A stretch of DNA of 64,000 nucleotides, from positions 1 to 64,000 of the forward strand of contig NZ_AMXD01000004.1 of the NCBI RefSeq assembly GCF_000310185.1, in the 5' to 3' direction. The notes beneath the pieces are model-generated. The model ran no database searches. It was not told where the DNA came from and saw only the letters and a list, made by a program, of their open reading frames with translations. Numbering within the stretch: the first letter of the stretch is position 1; the number at the start of each line of letters is the position of its first letter. Shown in pieces: positions 40,072 through 50,223 of the stretch. A program made the position numbers and the translations under genes. This stretch comes from Thauera aminoaromatica S2 (lineage in GTDB: Bacteria > Pseudomonadota > Gammaproteobacteria > Burkholderiales > Rhodocyclaceae).

Positions 40072-40998
40072 TCAAGCCACCGGCGGCAGCGGGATCTCGT
40101 CGCTGCGGCGGGCGCCGGCGGTGAAGGCGCGGCAATCCTCGACGAAGCGGCGCAGCGCGGCACCGTGATATTTTCCGCGATGCCAGACGAAGCTGAAGCG
40201 CCGGCGCAGGTCGAGCTCGGGCACCTCCACCGCCACCAGGCTGCCGCGCCGGAACGCATCGCGCAGCGCCAGCCGCGACAGGCAACCCAAGCCCAGGCCG
40301 CTCTCCACCGCGCGCTTGATGGCCTCGGTATGCTCGAGCTCCAGCCGCGGCACGACCCCGCCCGGGTGATGCCGCAACGCGCGATCGAAGGTCTCGCGCG
40401 TGCCCGAACCACGCTCGCGCAGGATCCACGGCTGGCCGGCGAGCTCGGCCACGCTCGCGCGACCGCGTGCGGCGAGCGCATGCCCCGGCGCGCAGAACAC
40501 CACGAGCTCGTCCTCGACCCAGGGCTCGACGTGCAGCTCGGCATCCACCACCTGGCCCTCGACCAGACCCAGGTCGATCTCGTGGTGCAGCAGGCGCTCG
40601 GCGATGGTCGCGGTGTTGCGCACCTGCAGATGCACCCGGCTCTCGGGGTGGGCCTGGAGGAAATCCGACACGATCAGCGGCAGCAGGTAGTTGCCGATGG
40701 TCAGCGTCGCGCCCACGCGCAGCGGGCCGAGGCCCTGCTCGCCGCGCATGCGGCCCTCGAACTCGGCGGCACGGTCGAGCAGCTCCACCGCGTGCGGCAG
40801 CAGCAGACTGCCCTGCTCGTTCAGGCGCAGGCGCTTGCCGTGGCGGTCGAAGAGCGGCTGCGCGCACTGACTCTCCAGCTCGGCGAGCGCCGCACTCGCC
40901 GCCGACTGCGACAACGCGAGGCCCTCGGCAGCGCGCGAGACGTGCTCGGCGCGCGCCACCGCGACGAAGACCTGGATCTGGCGGAGGGTAAACTTCAT
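40072..40998 (-). CDS. LysR-type transcriptional regulator, divergent from fpr
   Basis: 308 residues. An N-terminal winged helix-turn-helix (LRQIQVFVAVARAEHVSRAA, then SQSAASAALAELE) is followed by a periplasmic-binding-fold sensor domain of the CysB type with GPLRVGATLTIGNYLLP. It is transcribed away from the ferredoxin-NADP reductase gene. In Pseudomonas the LysR protein FinR sits in the same position and controls fpr under oxidative or sulfite stress; the same role here is inferred from position only. Confidence 0.88.
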   Translation of the reverse strand: MKFTLRQIQVFVAVARAEHVSRAAEGLALSQSAASAALAELESQCAQPLFDRHGKRLRLNEQGSLLLPHAVELLDRAAEFEGRMRGEQGLGPLRVGATLTIGNYLLPLIVSDFLQAHPESRVHLQVRNTATIAERLLHHEIDLGLVEGQVVDAELHVEPWVEDELVVFCAPGHALAARGRASVAELAGQPWILRERGSGTRETFDRALRHHPGGVVPRLELEHTEAIKRAVESGLGLGCLSRLALRDAFRRGSLVAVEVPELDLRRRFSFVWHRGKYHGAALRRFVEDCRAFTAGARRSDEIPLPPVA

Positions 40999-41033
40999 AT
41001 CGATAAAGTCGATGAAGGATATGAATATTATCC
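40999..41033. promoter_or_regulatory. Candidate LysR operator dyads
   Basis: Two dyads lie directly at the lysR start: ATCGA-TAAAG-TCGAT at 40999-41013 and GGATA-N7-TATCC at 41017-41033. Their place between the divergent lysR and fpr genes fits autorepression and activation of fpr. AT content is locally high. Confidence 0.5.
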
Positions 41034-41105
41034 GCCATACAGGTAAGGAGAAGTACCTAGAATCCGCTCACCCCTCCATCCCGCAGCCTGCAGAGACCCG
41101 AAACC

Positions 41106-41882
41106 ATGAGCAGCCTCGCCACCGAACGCGTCCTCAGCGTCCATCACTGGAACGAATCCCTCTTCAGCTTCCGCACCACCCGCGACCCCGGGCTGCGCTT
41201 CGAGAACGGCCAGTTCGTGATGATCGGCCTGGACGTCGGCGGCAAGCCGCTGACGCGCGCCTACAGCATCGCCAGCCCCAACTACGAGGAGCACCTCGAG
41301 TTCTTCAGCATCAAGGTGCCGGACGGCCCGCTGACCTCGCGCCTGCAACACCTGCGCCCGGGCGACCCGATCGTGGTGAGCAAGAAGCCCACCGGCACCC
41401 TGGTGCTGCACGACCTCAACCCGGGCAAACACCTCTACCTGCTCGCCACCGGCACCGGCCTGGCGCCCTTCCTGAGCGTGGTCCAGGACCCGGAGACCTA
41501 CGAGCGCTTCGAGAAGGTCGTGCTGGTGCATGGTGTGCGTTTCGTCTCCGAACTCGCTTACACCGACTTCATCACCCGCGAGCTGCCGCAGCATGAATAC
41601 TTCGGCGAGCAGGTGCGCGAGCAGCTGATCTACTATCCGACGGTGACGCGCGAGCCCTTCCGCAACACCGGACGCATCACTCATGTGATCGACTCCGGTC
41701 GGCTCTTCGCCGACATTGGCCTGCCGGAGCTCGATCCCGGGCACGACCGCGTAATGATCTGCGGCAGCCAGGCGATGAACAAGGACTGCTGCGACCTGCT
41801 CGACGCGCGCGGCTTCAAGATGTCGCCGCGCATCGGCGTGGCGGGCGACTACGTGATCGAGCGCGCGTTCGTGGAGAAGTGA
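41106..41882 (+). CDS. fpr: Ferredoxin-NADP+ reductase
   Basis: 258 residues, the bacterial subclass I length. The FAD motif RAYSIASPNYEE, the NADP-binding TGTGLAPFLSVV and the short C-terminal VIERAFVEK typical of this subclass are present. It exchanges electrons between NADPH and ferredoxin or flavodoxin, often for iron-sulfur repair under oxidative stress. Divergent from the LysR regulator; the next gene downstream has its own FNR-type promoter. Confidence 0.95.
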   Translation: MSSLATERVLSVHHWNESLFSFRTTRDPGLRFENGQFVMIGLDVGGKPLTRAYSIASPNYEEHLEFFSIKVPDGPLTSRLQHLRPGDPIVVSKKPTGTLVLHDLNPGKHLYLLATGTGLAPFLSVVQDPETYERFEKVVLVHGVRFVSELAYTDFITRELPQHEYFGEQVREQLIYYPTVTREPFRNTGRITHVIDSGRLFADIGLPELDPGHDRVMICGSQAMNKDCCDLLDARGFKMSPRIGVAGDYVIERAFVEK

Positions 41883-41954
41883 AGCTGTCGTGGAAGGAGC
41901 CATCCCGGCATAGTGGATCGGCATGCCCGACCCGCATGTCCTATCATCCAACTT

Positions 41955-41995
41955 TTGATCCAGATCAATTCCAGGGCAAGACGCGCAGATAGGAT
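41955..41995 (+). promoter_or_regulatory. FNR/ANR-type class II promoter ahead of the GGDEF/EAL gene
   Basis: TTGAT-CCAG-ATCAA at 41955-41968 is a perfect match to the FNR/ANR consensus dyad. A TAGGAT hexamer at 41990-41995 is centred 31 bp downstream, which places the FNR site near -41.5, the standard class II activation distance. The following gene starts at 42082. Confidence 0.8.
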
Positions 41996-42081
41996 CCGCC
42001 CGCGCCCGCCTTGCCCACCTCCCTTCTCCCCGGCTCAACCTTGCCCCCCGCTCCCCGGCCCCTCGCTCCGGAGCGGAGGAA

Positions 42082-44454
42082 GTGACGCGCGCCGCCTTCG
42101 CGCTGCTGCTGCACACCTCGAGCAGCATCCGCCTGCTCGTGCTCGCGCTGATCGGCCTCGCCGGGCTGGGGTGGTTCGTGGTCGAGGCCGGCACCAGCTC
42201 GGCACGCGAGCACCTGCGCTACGCCCGCGACCTGCGCGAGATCCGCCAGGTCGATGCCGAGCTCGGCGCCGCCGCGCTCGCCCGCCGGCTCGGGCTCGCC
42301 GAGGACTGGCACGGGGCCGACGCCCACCTGGCGCGGATGGGTGAACTCCTCGAAGACCTCGGCCGCGTTCCCGACTTCCTCACCGGCAGCGAGATGGCGG
42401 CCGTGCGCCGCCAGCTCGATCACTACACCGCCCTGCAGACCGACAAGCGCACCGTGATCAGCGCGCTGCGCGTGCTCCTCGACGCGCCGCCGCAGAACGG
42501 CGGCGCGGCCGAAGCCGAGGCCGACCGCCTCCTGCGCCAGCTCCTCGCGCTGCAGACCGCACGCGAGGGCGAGCGCCTGGTGGAGAGCTACACCGACGGC
42601 TACGTCGCCTCGCAAACCCGCATGAACCGCCACCGCGTGCTGCTGGTGCTCGCCGCGCTCGCGCTCGGCGCCTACCTGCTGCTCACCGCGCTGCGACTGC
42701 GCGCGGTCTCGCTCACTGTCAGCAAGGCGCATGCCGACCTGCAGGAACACGCCGCTGCGCTCGGCCGTGCCGAAGCCGAGCTGCGCCTGTACGCCACGGT
42801 GTTCACCAACGCCAGCGAGGGCATGCTGATCACCGATGCGCACAGCCGCATCATCGCCGCCAACCCGGCCTTCTCCCGCATCACCGGCTACAGCCCGGCG
42901 GAGGTCGCGGGGCGCTCGCCGGCGCTGCTGAACTCCGGGCGGCAGGACGCCGGCTTCTACCGGCGCATGTGGTCCACGCTCGCCAGCCGCGGCAAGTGGC
43001 AGGGCGAACTGTGGAACCGCCGCCGCGACGGCTCGATCTATCCCGAGTGGCTGTCGATCACCGCGGTGCCGGGCGAGGGCGAGGGGGCGGACGGACAGCC
43101 GTGCAACTACATCGGCATCTTCTCCGACATCACCGAACGCAAGGAGGCCGAAGCGCGCATCCTGCACCTCGCCCACCACGACCCGCTCACCAACCTGCCC
43201 AACCGCGCGCTGCTCAACGACCGCCTGAGCCAGAGCCTGCTGCAGGCACGGCGCGACGGCCGCGGCGCCGCGGTGCTGCTGCTCGACCTCGACCGCTTCA
43301 AGACGATCAACGACACCCTCGGCCACGAACGCGGGGACAGTCTGCTGCTGGAGATCTGCGCACGCTGCCGGCGCGTGCTGCGCGACACCGACACGCTTGC
43401 CCGCCTGAGCGGGGACGAGTTCGTCATCGTGCTGCCCGACGCCACCACCGCCGACGTCAGCGCAGACACCGCGCGCAGGATCCTCGACGCCATCGCCCTG
43501 CCCTGCCGGCTGGGCGAGCACGAGATCAGCATCACGGCGAGCATCGGCATCGCCCTCTTCCCGCGCGACGGCGGCGACGAATCGACCCTGTTGCGCAACG
43601 CCGACGCCGCCATGCATCGCGCCAAGGAGGCCGGGCGCAACGGTTTCGAGTTCTACACCGAGGACATGAACACCAGTTCGCTCGGCCGCCTGTTGCTCGA
43701 ACACCAGCTGCGCGGCGCCGCCGAGCGCGGCGAGCTGCTGCTGCACTACCAGCCCAAGGTGAGCGCCGCCGACGGCCGCCTCGGCGGCTTCGAGGCGCTG
43801 CTGCGCTGGCAGCATCCCGAGCTCGGCATGGTCGCGCCCGGCCAGTTCATCCCGCTCGCCGAAGAATCGGGCCTGATCGTGCCGATCGGCCAGTGGGTGC
43901 TCGAGGAAGCCTGCCGCCAACAGCGCGCCTGGCTGGACGCCGGTTTCGACGTGCCGCCGCTCGCGGTGAACCTCTCGGCGCACCAGCTCGCCCAACCCGA
44001 CATCGTCGCAACCGTGGCGGCGGCCATCGAGTGCCACCGCCTCGCGCCCGGCCTGATCGAGCTCGAGCTCACCGAGACCATGCTGATGCGCGACGTCGAT
44101 CGCACCATCCGCACCCTCGTGCGCCTGCGCGAGATGGGCGTGCGCCTGGCGATCGACGACTTCGGCACCGGCTACTCCTCGCTCAACTACCTGCGCCAGT
44201 TCCCGGTCAATGCGCTGAAGATCGACCGCAGCTTCGTCAGCGACATCGGCAGCGACGGCGCCGAGGGCAAGATCGCCGCAGCCATCGTCGGCATGGCCCA
44301 CAGCCTGGGGCTGGAGGCGGTCGCCGAAGGCGTGGAGAGCGAGGCCCAACGCGCCTTCCTGCAGATGCACGGCTGCCATCAGTTGCAGGGCTTCCTGATC
44401 GCCCGCCCGGCGCCTGCGCGCGAAATCGAGCGCTTCCTGAGCCGGCGCGCCTGA
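42082..44454 (+). CDS. Membrane PAS/GGDEF/EAL cyclic-di-GMP protein
   Basis: 790 residues. Two membrane segments (about 16-34 and 195-215) enclose a helical, probably periplasmic sensor of about 160 residues (DAHL-like). A PAS domain (about 230-350, ending FSDITERKEAE), a GGDEF domain with SGDEF (RLSGDEFVIVL) and an EAL domain with EALLRW and DDFGTGYSSLNY follow. SGDEF is found in some active cyclases, and the EAL catalytic residues look complete, so either activity is possible. The start is a GTG at 42082 with GGAG upstream. The promoter carries a perfect FNR-type box, so expression probably rises when oxygen is low. Confidence 0.92.
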   Translation: MTRAAFALLLHTSSSIRLLVLALIGLAGLGWFVVEAGTSSAREHLRYARDLREIRQVDAELGAAALARRLGLAEDWHGADAHLARMGELLEDLGRVPDFLTGSEMAAVRRQLDHYTALQTDKRTVISALRVLLDAPPQNGGAAEAEADRLLRQLLALQTAREGERLVESYTDGYVASQTRMNRHRVLLVLAALALGAYLLLTALRLRAVSLTVSKAHADLQEHAAALGRAEAELRLYATVFTNASEGMLITDAHSRIIAANPAFSRITGYSPAEVAGRSPALLNSGRQDAGFYRRMWSTLASRGKWQGELWNRRRDGSIYPEWLSITAVPGEGEGADGQPCNYIGIFSDITERKEAEARILHLAHHDPLTNLPNRALLNDRLSQSLLQARRDGRGAAVLLLDLDRFKTINDTLGHERGDSLLLEICARCRRVLRDTDTLARLSGDEFVIVLPDATTADVSADTARRILDAIALPCRLGEHEISITASIGIALFPRDGGDESTLLRNADAAMHRAKEAGRNGFEFYTEDMNTSSLGRLLLEHQLRGAAERGELLLHYQPKVSAADGRLGGFEALLRWQHPELGMVAPGQFIPLAEESGLIVPIGQWVLEEACRQQRAWLDAGFDVPPLAVNLSAHQLAQPDIVATVAAAIECHRLAPGLIELELTETMLMRDVDRTIRTLVRLREMGVRLAIDDFGTGYSSLNYLRQFPVNALKIDRSFVSDIGSDGAEGKIAAAIVGMAHSLGLEAVAEGVESEAQRAFLQMHGCHQLQGFLIARPAPAREIERFLSRRA

Positions 44455-44559
44455 ATCGCGCGGCGCGGCGGAAACTTGCGCCGGCCCGCCCGCCTCCAAG
44501 CCTGCGAAGTCCGCCATGCGGCGGGCCCGCATCCCACCCGCGCACGGAGACCCTCCCCC

Positions 44560-45042
44560 ATGAGCTCGCCCCTGTACGACCTCGAAGTCGACCGCCTCGC
44601 CGGCGGCACCACCACGCTCGGCGAATACGCCGGCAAGCTGCTGCTGATCGTCAACACCGCAAGCCAGTGCGGGCTCACCCCGCATTACGCCGGCCTGGAA
44701 AAGCTCTATCAGACCTACAAGGACCGCGGCCTGGTGGTGCTCGGCTTTCCGTGCAACCAGTTCGGAGCGCAGGAGCCGGGTAGCGCGGAGGAGATCGGCG
44801 CCTTCTGCACCAGGAACTACGGCGTGAGCTTTCCGATGTTCGCCAAGATCGAGGTCAACGGCGACGGCGCACATCCGCTGTACAAGTATCTGAAACAGCA
44901 CGCGAAAGGCATCCTCGGCACCGAGGCGATCAAGTGGAACTTCACCAAGTTCCTGGTGAGCCGCGACAGCGAGCGCATCGAGCGCTACGCGCCGACCACC
45001 ACGCCGGAGGAACTGGTGAAGGAGATCGAGGGGATGCTCTAG
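44560..45042 (+). CDS. Glutathione peroxidase family protein
   Basis: 160 residues, the usual bacterial length. It carries the active-site Cys in NTASQCGLTPHY, the Gln in FPCNQFGAQEPG and the Trp in KWNFTKFLV. Bacterial members with Cys in place of selenocysteine often use thioredoxin rather than glutathione. The ATG at 44560 has GGAGA upstream. It is 105 bp after the GGDEF/EAL gene and probably shares its transcript. Confidence 0.95.
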   Translation: MSSPLYDLEVDRLAGGTTTLGEYAGKLLLIVNTASQCGLTPHYAGLEKLYQTYKDRGLVVLGFPCNQFGAQEPGSAEEIGAFCTRNYGVSFPMFAKIEVNGDGAHPLYKYLKQHAKGILGTEAIKWNFTKFLVSRDSERIERYAPTTTPEELVKEIEGML

Positions 45043-45116
45043 GCAAGGGAGACGCATGCGCTGGGCCGGATTCGTGCGCCCCAAGGCGGGGGGCGGACGT
45101 GGTCCCGCGACAGGAT

Positions 45117-45515
45117 TCAGGGCGTCACAAGCTCGACCGAGGGAAAGTACTGTCGGTACTTGCGCGGATCTCGCGTAAGGATGTTCCAGCCTTCGACCGC
45201 GGCATGCGCGCCGATGAAGAAGTCGGCCAGCACGTTGCGCCGCTGGCCGCCGTTTCGACGATAGGCGACGAAGGCCTTGCCCGCGAGAAAGAGCGCCGGC
45301 CTGGGGATCTCGACGACTTCAACGCCGAAATCGGTGACCGCCTCATCCAGCGCCTCGACGGTCGAGAAGGTCAAGGAAAGTTCGGCGTAGATGATGGGAT
45401 TGATCGCAAGTCGATGCACTTGCGACTGCCGACGCAGCATGTCGATCGACCAATCCGCCCAGCGCGGATCGTCTTCCAGCACATCGATCAGCGCATTGGT
45501 GTCGACCAGCAGCAT
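45117..45515 (-). CDS. vapC: VapC-type PIN-domain toxin
   Basis: 132 residues. PIN-domain ribonuclease with acidic metal-binding residues in LLVDTNALIDVL (Asp5), an internal Glu in YAELS, the NVLADFFIGAHA segment and the C-terminal LTRDPRKYRQYFP motif. The start ATG overlaps the stop of the antitoxin gene by one base (TGATG), typical of coupled toxin-antitoxin pairs. The RNA target is not predictable. Confidence 0.92.
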   Translation of the reverse strand: MLLVDTNALIDVLEDDPRWADWSIDMLRRQSQVHRLAINPIIYAELSLTFSTVEALDEAVTDFGVEVVEIPRPALFLAGKAFVAYRRNGGQRRNVLADFFIGAHAAVEGWNILTRDPRKYRQYFPSVELVTP

Positions 45516-45751
45516 CAGTTGTCGCCACGCAGCAAGGCCATCAGGTCATCCGTCCGCCACTTGACGTCGGCCTTGCCGCGCAAGCGCTCGAAGCGATCAT
45601 CCTCGTCTCGTAGTTCACTGGGGCGCGTCAGGACGACCTCACCCTCGCGATTGATGCGGAACTCGATCGCGCATCCGGGCTCGAGATGCAGCGCGTCGCG
45701 GATGTGCTTGGGGATCGTCACCTGCCCCTTGCTCGTCAGTGTGGTGTGCAT
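45515..45751 (-). CDS. vapB: VapB-type antitoxin, AbrB/SpoVT fold
   Basis: 78 residues. The N-terminal swapped-hairpin AbrB motif LTSKGQVTIPKHIRDALHL is exact; the C-terminal half is charged and should bind the PIN toxin. The ATG at 45751 has GGAGAG at good spacing. Such antitoxins repress their own promoter, which would lie in the 151-bp gap before the divergent ettA gene. The frame is open up to 46114 but only as shadow over ettA. Confidence 0.92.
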   Translation of the reverse strand: MHTTLTSKGQVTIPKHIRDALHLEPGCAIEFRINREGEVVLTRPSELRDEDDRFERLRGKADVKWRTDDLMALLRGDN

Positions 45752-45902
45752 CTCGATTCTCTCCTTCCTGTATTTCTTACACGTCTTCGCAGCGTAATAC
45801 CCCAATCGGCTAGCTGCAAGCTCCATGCGTGCCTGCCGCTGCCCACTCGGGTAGACTTCCGCTTTTTCCGCCCCACCGAACACCGCCAACGAGGTACCCG
45901 CA

Positions 45903-47567
<1,665 letters not shown>

Positions 47568-47596
47568 CACATCCACCGGACGCGCTGTCCCCGGAG

Positions 47597-47625
47597 GCCC
47601 GCTGCATGCCCTGCAGCGGGCTTTT
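47597..47625 (+). terminator. Rho-independent terminator of ettA
   Basis: GCCCGCTGCA-TGCCC-TGCAGCGGGC is a perfect 10-bp stem followed by TTTTGCGTTT, 29 bp after the ettA stop. It separates ettA from the Flp/Tad promoter. Confidence 0.92.
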
Positions 47626-47672
47626 GCGTTTACGCCTCCCGAGGACCTCGAACAGAGAATCTTATTTGCATA

Positions 47673-47701
47673 TTGACGACACCATTCCCGTTTGTCATTA
47701 T
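47673..47701 (+). promoter_or_regulatory. Sigma-70 type promoter of the Flp/Tad operon
   Basis: TTGACG and CATTAT are separated by exactly 17 bp in an AT-rich patch, 30 bp before the flp start. No other promoter-like gap exists before 64000, so this may drive the whole cluster through the RHS toxin. Confidence 0.75.
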
Positions 47702-47730
47702 CCGCTCATCATCAACCCGGAGGATCGATC

Positions 47731-48000
47731 ATGGCGGCAGGCAGAAGGATCCAGTGGCAGCGCGGTCAGGGCATGACCGAGTACATCATCATCGTGGCCC
47801 TGATCGCGGTCGCCGCGATCGCCGTGTATCAGTACTTCGGCCAGACGGTGCGCAACCAGACCGCGGCGATCGCCACGGAGATCGCCGGCAAGGACGGCGG
47901 CACCGCCAAGAGCGCCGCACAAACCGCGGCCGGCAAGGCTGCGACGGAGGCCAACACCGCCCGCACGCTCGACACCTACACCGGCAACGCGGGCCGCTGA
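47731..48000 (+). CDS. flp: Flp-type IVb pilin
   Basis: 89 residues. After a short basic leader, RGQG is followed by MTEYIIIVALIAVAAIAVYQ, the Flp motif with adjacent Glu and Tyr. The rest is Ala/Thr/Lys-rich, longer than the smallest Flp pilins. The ATG at 47731 has GGAGG upstream; an in-frame ATG-like start at 47692 lies inside the promoter and is rejected. First gene of the cluster. Confidence 0.88.
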   Translation: MAAGRRIQWQRGQGMTEYIIIVALIAVAAIAVYQYFGQTVRNQTAAIATEIAGKDGGTAKSAAQTAAGKAATEANTARTLDTYTGNAGR

Positions 48001-48029
48001 GCCTGTCCGAACCGCCCGCACCGGTTGCC

Positions 48030-49454
48030 ATGGCCGCCACCCCGCGTCCCGGCGTCGCGCAGCGCCCGCAACGAGCCGACCGCCAGCACGGCCAGGCTCT
48101 CGTCCTCGGTCTCTTCCTCGTCTTTGCCACCCTCGCGGTCCTGCTGCTGATGTTCAACACCGGCAGGGTGGTCGACGAAAAGATGCGCCTCACCAACGCC
48201 GCCGACGCCACCGCCTGGAGCGTGGCCACACTCGAGGCGCGCGCGCTCAACTACGACGCCTACACCAATCGAGCGATCGTCGCCAACGAGGTCGCGATCG
48301 CGCAGGCGATCAGCCTGATCTCGTGGATGCACTACTTCGAGACGGCGGTCGAAAACGCTCCGAACCTGAACCAGGTCGCCGCGAGCTGGCTGTACAAGCC
48401 CGGCGAGTATCCGCGCCTCCTTCAATTGCTCGCCGGGGTCAATGGCACGTCCTATCTGGATGTCGGGAGCGGCGGTTCGCTGCGGGCGATCGTGGAGGGC
48501 CTGGATATCGGGCTGGGTACCATCGCCACCGCCCACGACGCGGTCGCGAACGCACTCTCGCTCTCGCAGCGCGTCATGCACGCGAGCCTGGACACGGGCA
48601 TCGCCCAGGCCGGTTTCGCGAACGACTTCGTGCGTCGGATCGATCCCGAAATGCGAGCGTCGATCAACCCGATCAGCCACGGGTTCCGCAATCTCACCCG
48701 CACGATGGCGAAGGACTCCGCGCAAGGCGATGCGCGCCAACGGATCGCCGACGTGACGCTACGCTCGCGCGACGCATTCACCCGCGAGCGCGTCTGGTCG
48801 ATCCGCGGCTTGAACCTCCCGCCATTGCAACGCAAGGTCGAACTCAAGCGACGCGGCGGCACCGAGCTGATCGGTTACGACGAATGGCGCGCGCTCGACA
48901 CGCTCGAACACCAGGGCCAGCGGATGAAACGCTGGCGCTGGCGCTGGCGTCGCACGCCGCTCGCCTGGGGCGGTGCCGGCTTTACGGGCGATGAGGGTGC
49001 CGATGCCCGGCGTGGCGATCACGGCGACACCTACACGAGCAATCCGATCACGACGCTGAACCGGGCCGAGCCCGCGATCGTCGATGCGGGGGCCGCGCAC
49101 TTCGGCGGGCTGCCGGAGACACGCGAGCTGCGCGACCTTTCGCCCGCCGCAGAGCACCGCTCCGGCGTGACCGTCCACGTTGCCAAGGCACGGGAAAGAC
49201 TGCGCGGTTCGGGGGGCATCGGCAGCGTGCAACCGCAGGGAAACCTGCGTGCATTCGAAGCGACCGCGCCGGGCGGCCACCTCGCCGCGATGGCGCGCGC
49301 CGAGGTGTTCTTCGAGCGTCCCGCCGCGCGCAGCGACAACAAGACCGAGCGGGCAAGTCTGTACAGCCCCTACTGGCAGGCCAGGCTCGCCGCCGTCACC
49401 CCGACGGACCGCGCCTGGGCCGCCGGACGGCAGGACGGGATGGCGCTGCCATGA
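48030..49454 (+). CDS. TadG-like pilus-assembly protein
   Basis: 474 residues. A short basic leader and HGQALVLGLFLVFATLAVLL form a single N-terminal membrane helix with the TadE/TadG-like GQ motif. A large extracytoplasmic part follows, starting with NTGRVVDEKMRLTNAADATA, the conserved region of TadG-like proteins (DUF2134-type). No VWA metal site is seen. Ribosome site is weak. It overlaps the next gene by 4 bp. Confidence 0.75.
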   Translation: MAATPRPGVAQRPQRADRQHGQALVLGLFLVFATLAVLLLMFNTGRVVDEKMRLTNAADATAWSVATLEARALNYDAYTNRAIVANEVAIAQAISLISWMHYFETAVENAPNLNQVAASWLYKPGEYPRLLQLLAGVNGTSYLDVGSGGSLRAIVEGLDIGLGTIATAHDAVANALSLSQRVMHASLDTGIAQAGFANDFVRRIDPEMRASINPISHGFRNLTRTMAKDSAQGDARQRIADVTLRSRDAFTRERVWSIRGLNLPPLQRKVELKRRGGTELIGYDEWRALDTLEHQGQRMKRWRWRWRRTPLAWGGAGFTGDEGADARRGDHGDTYTSNPITTLNRAEPAIVDAGAAHFGGLPETRELRDLSPAAEHRSGVTVHVAKARERLRGSGGIGSVQPQGNLRAFEATAPGGHLAAMARAEVFFERPAARSDNKTERASLYSPYWQARLAAVTPTDRAWAAGRQDGMALP

Positions 49455-50221
49455 AGCCCTGCCACCCCCTCCTCCCGGCTGCGCGCGCAGCGCAAGGCGG
49501 CCAGTCGACAACCGAGTTCCTCGTGCTCGCGCTGGTCCTGGTCCCGCTCTTCCTGAGCCTGCCGCTGCTCGGCAAGTACCTCGACCTCGCCCACGCGACC
49601 GAGCAGGCGGCACGTTACGTGGCCTTCGAGACCTCGATCGTGGGCCCTGCCCGGCAGCCCCCCACGGCCGCAGCCCTGGCCGCGCAGGTCCGCGAGCGCA
49701 TCTTCTCCACAAGCGGAGCGCCGATCCTCAGCGGTGCCGGCAACGCGTCCGCGACGGAGCATCCGGCCAACCCCTTGTGGATCGATCATCGCGGGGAACA
49801 CCTGCTCGCCGACCCGGCCAGCCGGATCGGGGTCGATCTCGCGGCGCACGCCAACGCGGCACCGGCCTCCGCGCTGCTCGCCGGCCCGCACGGCCTCGAC
49901 CTGCCGGCCGGCTCCGAACACACCGGGACGATCCACGTGTCGCCGCGCGACGTTGCCGGCCTGCCCCCCTTCGACACCCTCGGACTGTCGATCCGCCGCC
50001 ACCAGGTCCTGCTCGGTCACAACTGGTCGGCGGCCGGATCGACCGACTACGCCCGCCGCATCGAAGACGCCGGCCCGCTCGCCTACCCGATCCGGCCGCT
50101 GGCGCTGATCGGGAATACGGTCGGGCGCCTCCTGCCGCCGCTGGTGCTCGACAAGGCGATCGAGGTCGGGCGCGTGCACGCCGAGATCCTGCCTTGCGAC
50201 CGTCTCGAACAAGGGTGCTGA
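49451..50221 (+). CDS. TadE-like pseudopilin, 256 residues
   Basis: The N-terminus GGQSTTEFLVLALVLVPLFL has the TadE-type prepilin-like site and Glu in the helix. The soluble portion has one C-terminal cysteine (LPCDRLEQGC gives a second). It overlaps the upstream gene by ATGA. It is too divergent to assign more precisely; a minor pseudopilin of the Flp system is likely. Confidence 0.7.
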   Translation: MKPCHPLLPAARAAQGGQSTTEFLVLALVLVPLFLSLPLLGKYLDLAHATEQAARYVAFETSIVGPARQPPTAAALAAQVRERIFSTSGAPILSGAGNASATEHPANPLWIDHRGEHLLADPASRIGVDLAAHANAAPASALLAGPHGLDLPAGSEHTGTIHVSPRDVAGLPPFDTLGLSIRRHQVLLGHNWSAAGSTDYARRIEDAGPLAYPIRPLALIGNTVGRLLPPLVLDKAIEVGRVHAEILPCDRLEQGC

Positions 50222-50223
50222 CC

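Noticed and set aside
41965-45084. 1039-codon open frame on the minus strand opposite the second GGDEF/EAL gene and gpx
   Set aside because: Spans two real genes and an FNR-type promoter; shadow.
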